Assembly: GCA_021778375.1 (NCBI GenBank)
Contig: JAJYCM010000111.1
Location: forward strand, 1 to 8,497
Source of the DNA: Bacteroidota bacterium
GTDB taxonomy: Bacteria; Bacteroidota; Ignavibacteria; Ignavibacteriales; Ignavibacteriaceae
Direction of reading: 5' to 3'
Length of the DNA: 8,497 nucleotides
Shown here: piece after piece, positions 7,430 through 8,497 of the stretch
Layout: each line of letters starts with the position of its first letter
Position numbering within the stretch: position 1 is the stretch's first letter
Notes under the pieces: generated by a model
Databases searched by the model: none
Told to the model about the DNA's origin: nothing
Seen by the model: the letters and a program-made list of their open reading frames with translations, nothing else
Position numbers and translations under genes: made by a program

Positions 7430-7449
7430 AAAAATTTTAGAAAAATTTT
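7430..7449. repeat. Paired AAAAATTTT words in the araD-transporter spacer
   Basis: AAAAATTTT occurs at 7430-7438 and again at 7441-7449, separated by AG. Each contains a self-complementary 8-mer. The 76-nt spacer holds no gene. The words could form weak hairpins or a bendable A-tract, but they have no GC stem and are not a terminator, so transcription into the transporter gene is likely to continue. Confidence 0.4.
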
Positions 7450-7465
7450 CATCATATAGGTAATA

Positions 7466-8497
7466 ATGAGCGGAACAAATCAAAATACAATAAACCGGCA
7501 TGATCCCAGCAGCCTTGCTCTTCGGATGGAAAATATTTCGAAGTCATTCTCAGGTATTAAAGCTTTGAATTCAGTAAGACTTGAAGCAGCAAAAGGTGAA
7601 GTGCACGTTTTGATGGGCGAGAACGGCGCTGGCAAATCAACACTCATGAAAATTTTGTCCGGCATATATCAAAAAGATCGGGGCAGCATTTACCTTGAGG
7701 GAAAACTGGTTGATATTAAAAATACTAAGGATGCTTTGAAGCTTGGTATCTCGATGATTCATCAGGAATTAAGCCCTGTTAGAAAGATGACAGTTTCAGA
7801 AAACATTTTTTTAGGGAAAGAACCATGTTTTCGTTTCCTTGGAGTAGTAAATCAGAAGAAACAGAGAGAGCTGACTAAAATTTTTTTTAAGGAAATGGAT
7901 ATTTCAATAAACCCCGATTCGACTATGGAAGACTTATCCGTTGCCCAAATGCAAATAGTTGAAATTGTAAAAGCAGTTTCATACGATTCCCGCCTACTTA
8001 TCATGGATGAGCCGACATCAGCTATTACAGGTAAAGAGATTTCAAAGTTGTTCGAGATTATTCAAAGCTTAAAATCCAAAGGTATTGCGATAATCTACAT
8101 CTCACACAAGATGGAAGAAATTTTTAAGATTGCCGACAGCATTACAGTTCTGCGCGATGGACAACACATCGAAACTCGACCTGCAAAAGATTTTGATCAG
8201 GATACATTGATAAAATTGATGGTTGGGCGTGCAATCAGCGAATTGTTTCCGAAAGTAAATTCTGTAAAAGGCAATATCGCGCTTGAAGTAAAAAGTTTAT
8301 CTCAAAAAGGAAAATTTCGGGATATAAGCTTCAAAGTTAGAAAAGGGGAAGTGCTCGGGTTTGCAGGACTGATGGGGGCGGGAAGAACCGAAGTAATGGA
8401 AGCCGTTTTTGGGATGCGGAAAACTGAATCAGGAACAATAAAAGTAAACGGAAAAGAAGTAAGAATAAAATCTCCTTCATCTGCGATACGAAACAAA
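7466..8497 (+). CDS. Sugar ABC importer ATPase (RbsA/AraG/MglA type), 3' end outside window
   Basis: The first 344 residues of a protein that in this family is about 500 long; the frame is open to the window edge. It carries two fused nucleotide-binding domains, the mark of the CUT2 class that powers uptake of ribose, arabinose, galactose or xylose at the inner membrane. In domain 1, Walker A is GENGAGKST (51-59), the Q-loop is HQE (99-101), the signature is LSVAQMQIVEI (157-167), Walker B is LLIMDEPTSA (177-186), and the H-loop is ISHKMEEIF (212-220). Domain 2 starts near 270 and has the degenerate Walker A GLMGAGRTE (301-309) normal for second domains of this class. The start at 7466 (ATG, AGG at 7458-7460) gives a 20-residue lead before the conserved LRMENISKSF; an ATG at 7526 is a possible later start. 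The araBD context suggests L-arabinose as substrate (AraG), but the ATPase sequence alone cannot tell the sugar. Permease and binding-protein genes are expected downstream. Confidence 0.93.
   Translation, partial: MSGTNQNTINRHDPSSLALRMENISKSFSGIKALNSVRLEAAKGEVHVLMGENGAGKSTLMKILSGIYQKDRGSIYLEGKLVDIKNTKDALKLGISMIHQELSPVRKMTVSENIFLGKEPCFRFLGVVNQKKQRELTKIFFKEMDISINPDSTMEDLSVAQMQIVEIVKAVSYDSRLLIMDEPTSAITGKEISKLFEIIQSLKSKGIAIIYISHKMEEIFKIADSITVLRDGQHIETRPAKDFDQDTLIKLMVGRAISELFPKVNSVKGNIALEVKSLSQKGKFRDISFKVRKGEVLGFAGLMGAGRTEVMEAVFGMRKTESGTIKVNGKEVRIKSPSSAIRNK

Noticed and set aside
7430..7449. AAAAATTTT pair as a terminator after araD
   Set aside because: There is no GC stem, and the downstream transporter gene belongs functionally with araBD.
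1..8497. CRISPR arrays, tRNA or rRNA genes, riboswitches
   Set aside because: No regularly spaced repeats, no cloverleaf-like or rRNA sequence, and no recognisable riboswitch core were seen on either strand.

Overview
The window is AT-rich and most likely comes from a bacterium of the Fibrobacterota-Chlorobiota-Bacteroidota (FCB) group. The main clue is an NYPNPFNPST motif at 827-856. This is the opening of the type IX secretion (T9SS) C-terminal sorting domain found in Ignavibacteria, Calditrichota, Marinimicrobia and their relatives. The lineage call is inference; no rRNA or other marker gene is present.

Left part (1-1268): a decayed region. It opens with the 3' part of a gene for a secreted T9SS cargo protein. 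That gene carries an apparent one-base frameshift at an A tract (108-111). It is cut just after NPST by a remnant of an IS5-type DDE transposase (857-1181). The remnant is itself split by about 100 nt of non-coding sequence holding a short GC-rich palindrome and an imperfect duplication. A sigma70-like promoter (1205-1235) lies just beyond the remnant and points at the next gene.

Centre (1269-4769): one large gene for an exported protein of about 1166 residues. It has an N-terminal beta-rich part, a six-hairpin (alpha/alpha)6 glycosidase-like catalytic region, and about 500 residues of beta-rich C-terminal domains. I cannot place it in a CAZy family. Its position beside arabinose genes suggests a role in releasing sugar from arabinose-containing glycans.

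Intergenic 4770-4975: three GC-rich inverted repeats. The first shares its flanks with the palindrome inside the IS remnant, but with an extra hairpin nested in it. An AT-rich leader to the next gene follows.

Right part (4976-8497): an L-arabinose operon. araB (L-ribulokinase) overlaps araD (L-ribulose-5-phosphate 4-epimerase) by 7 nt. After 76 nt comes the ATPase of a ribose/arabinose/galactose-type ABC importer, cut off by the window edge. Together these would import a pentose, phosphorylate L-ribulose and convert it to D-xylulose 5-phosphate. The isomerase araA, the permease, the binding protein and any regulator are not in the window and may lie further right.

The most notable items are the unclassified giant glycosidase-like protein and the nested palindromic repeat. 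The rest is a fairly ordinary sugar-use locus.
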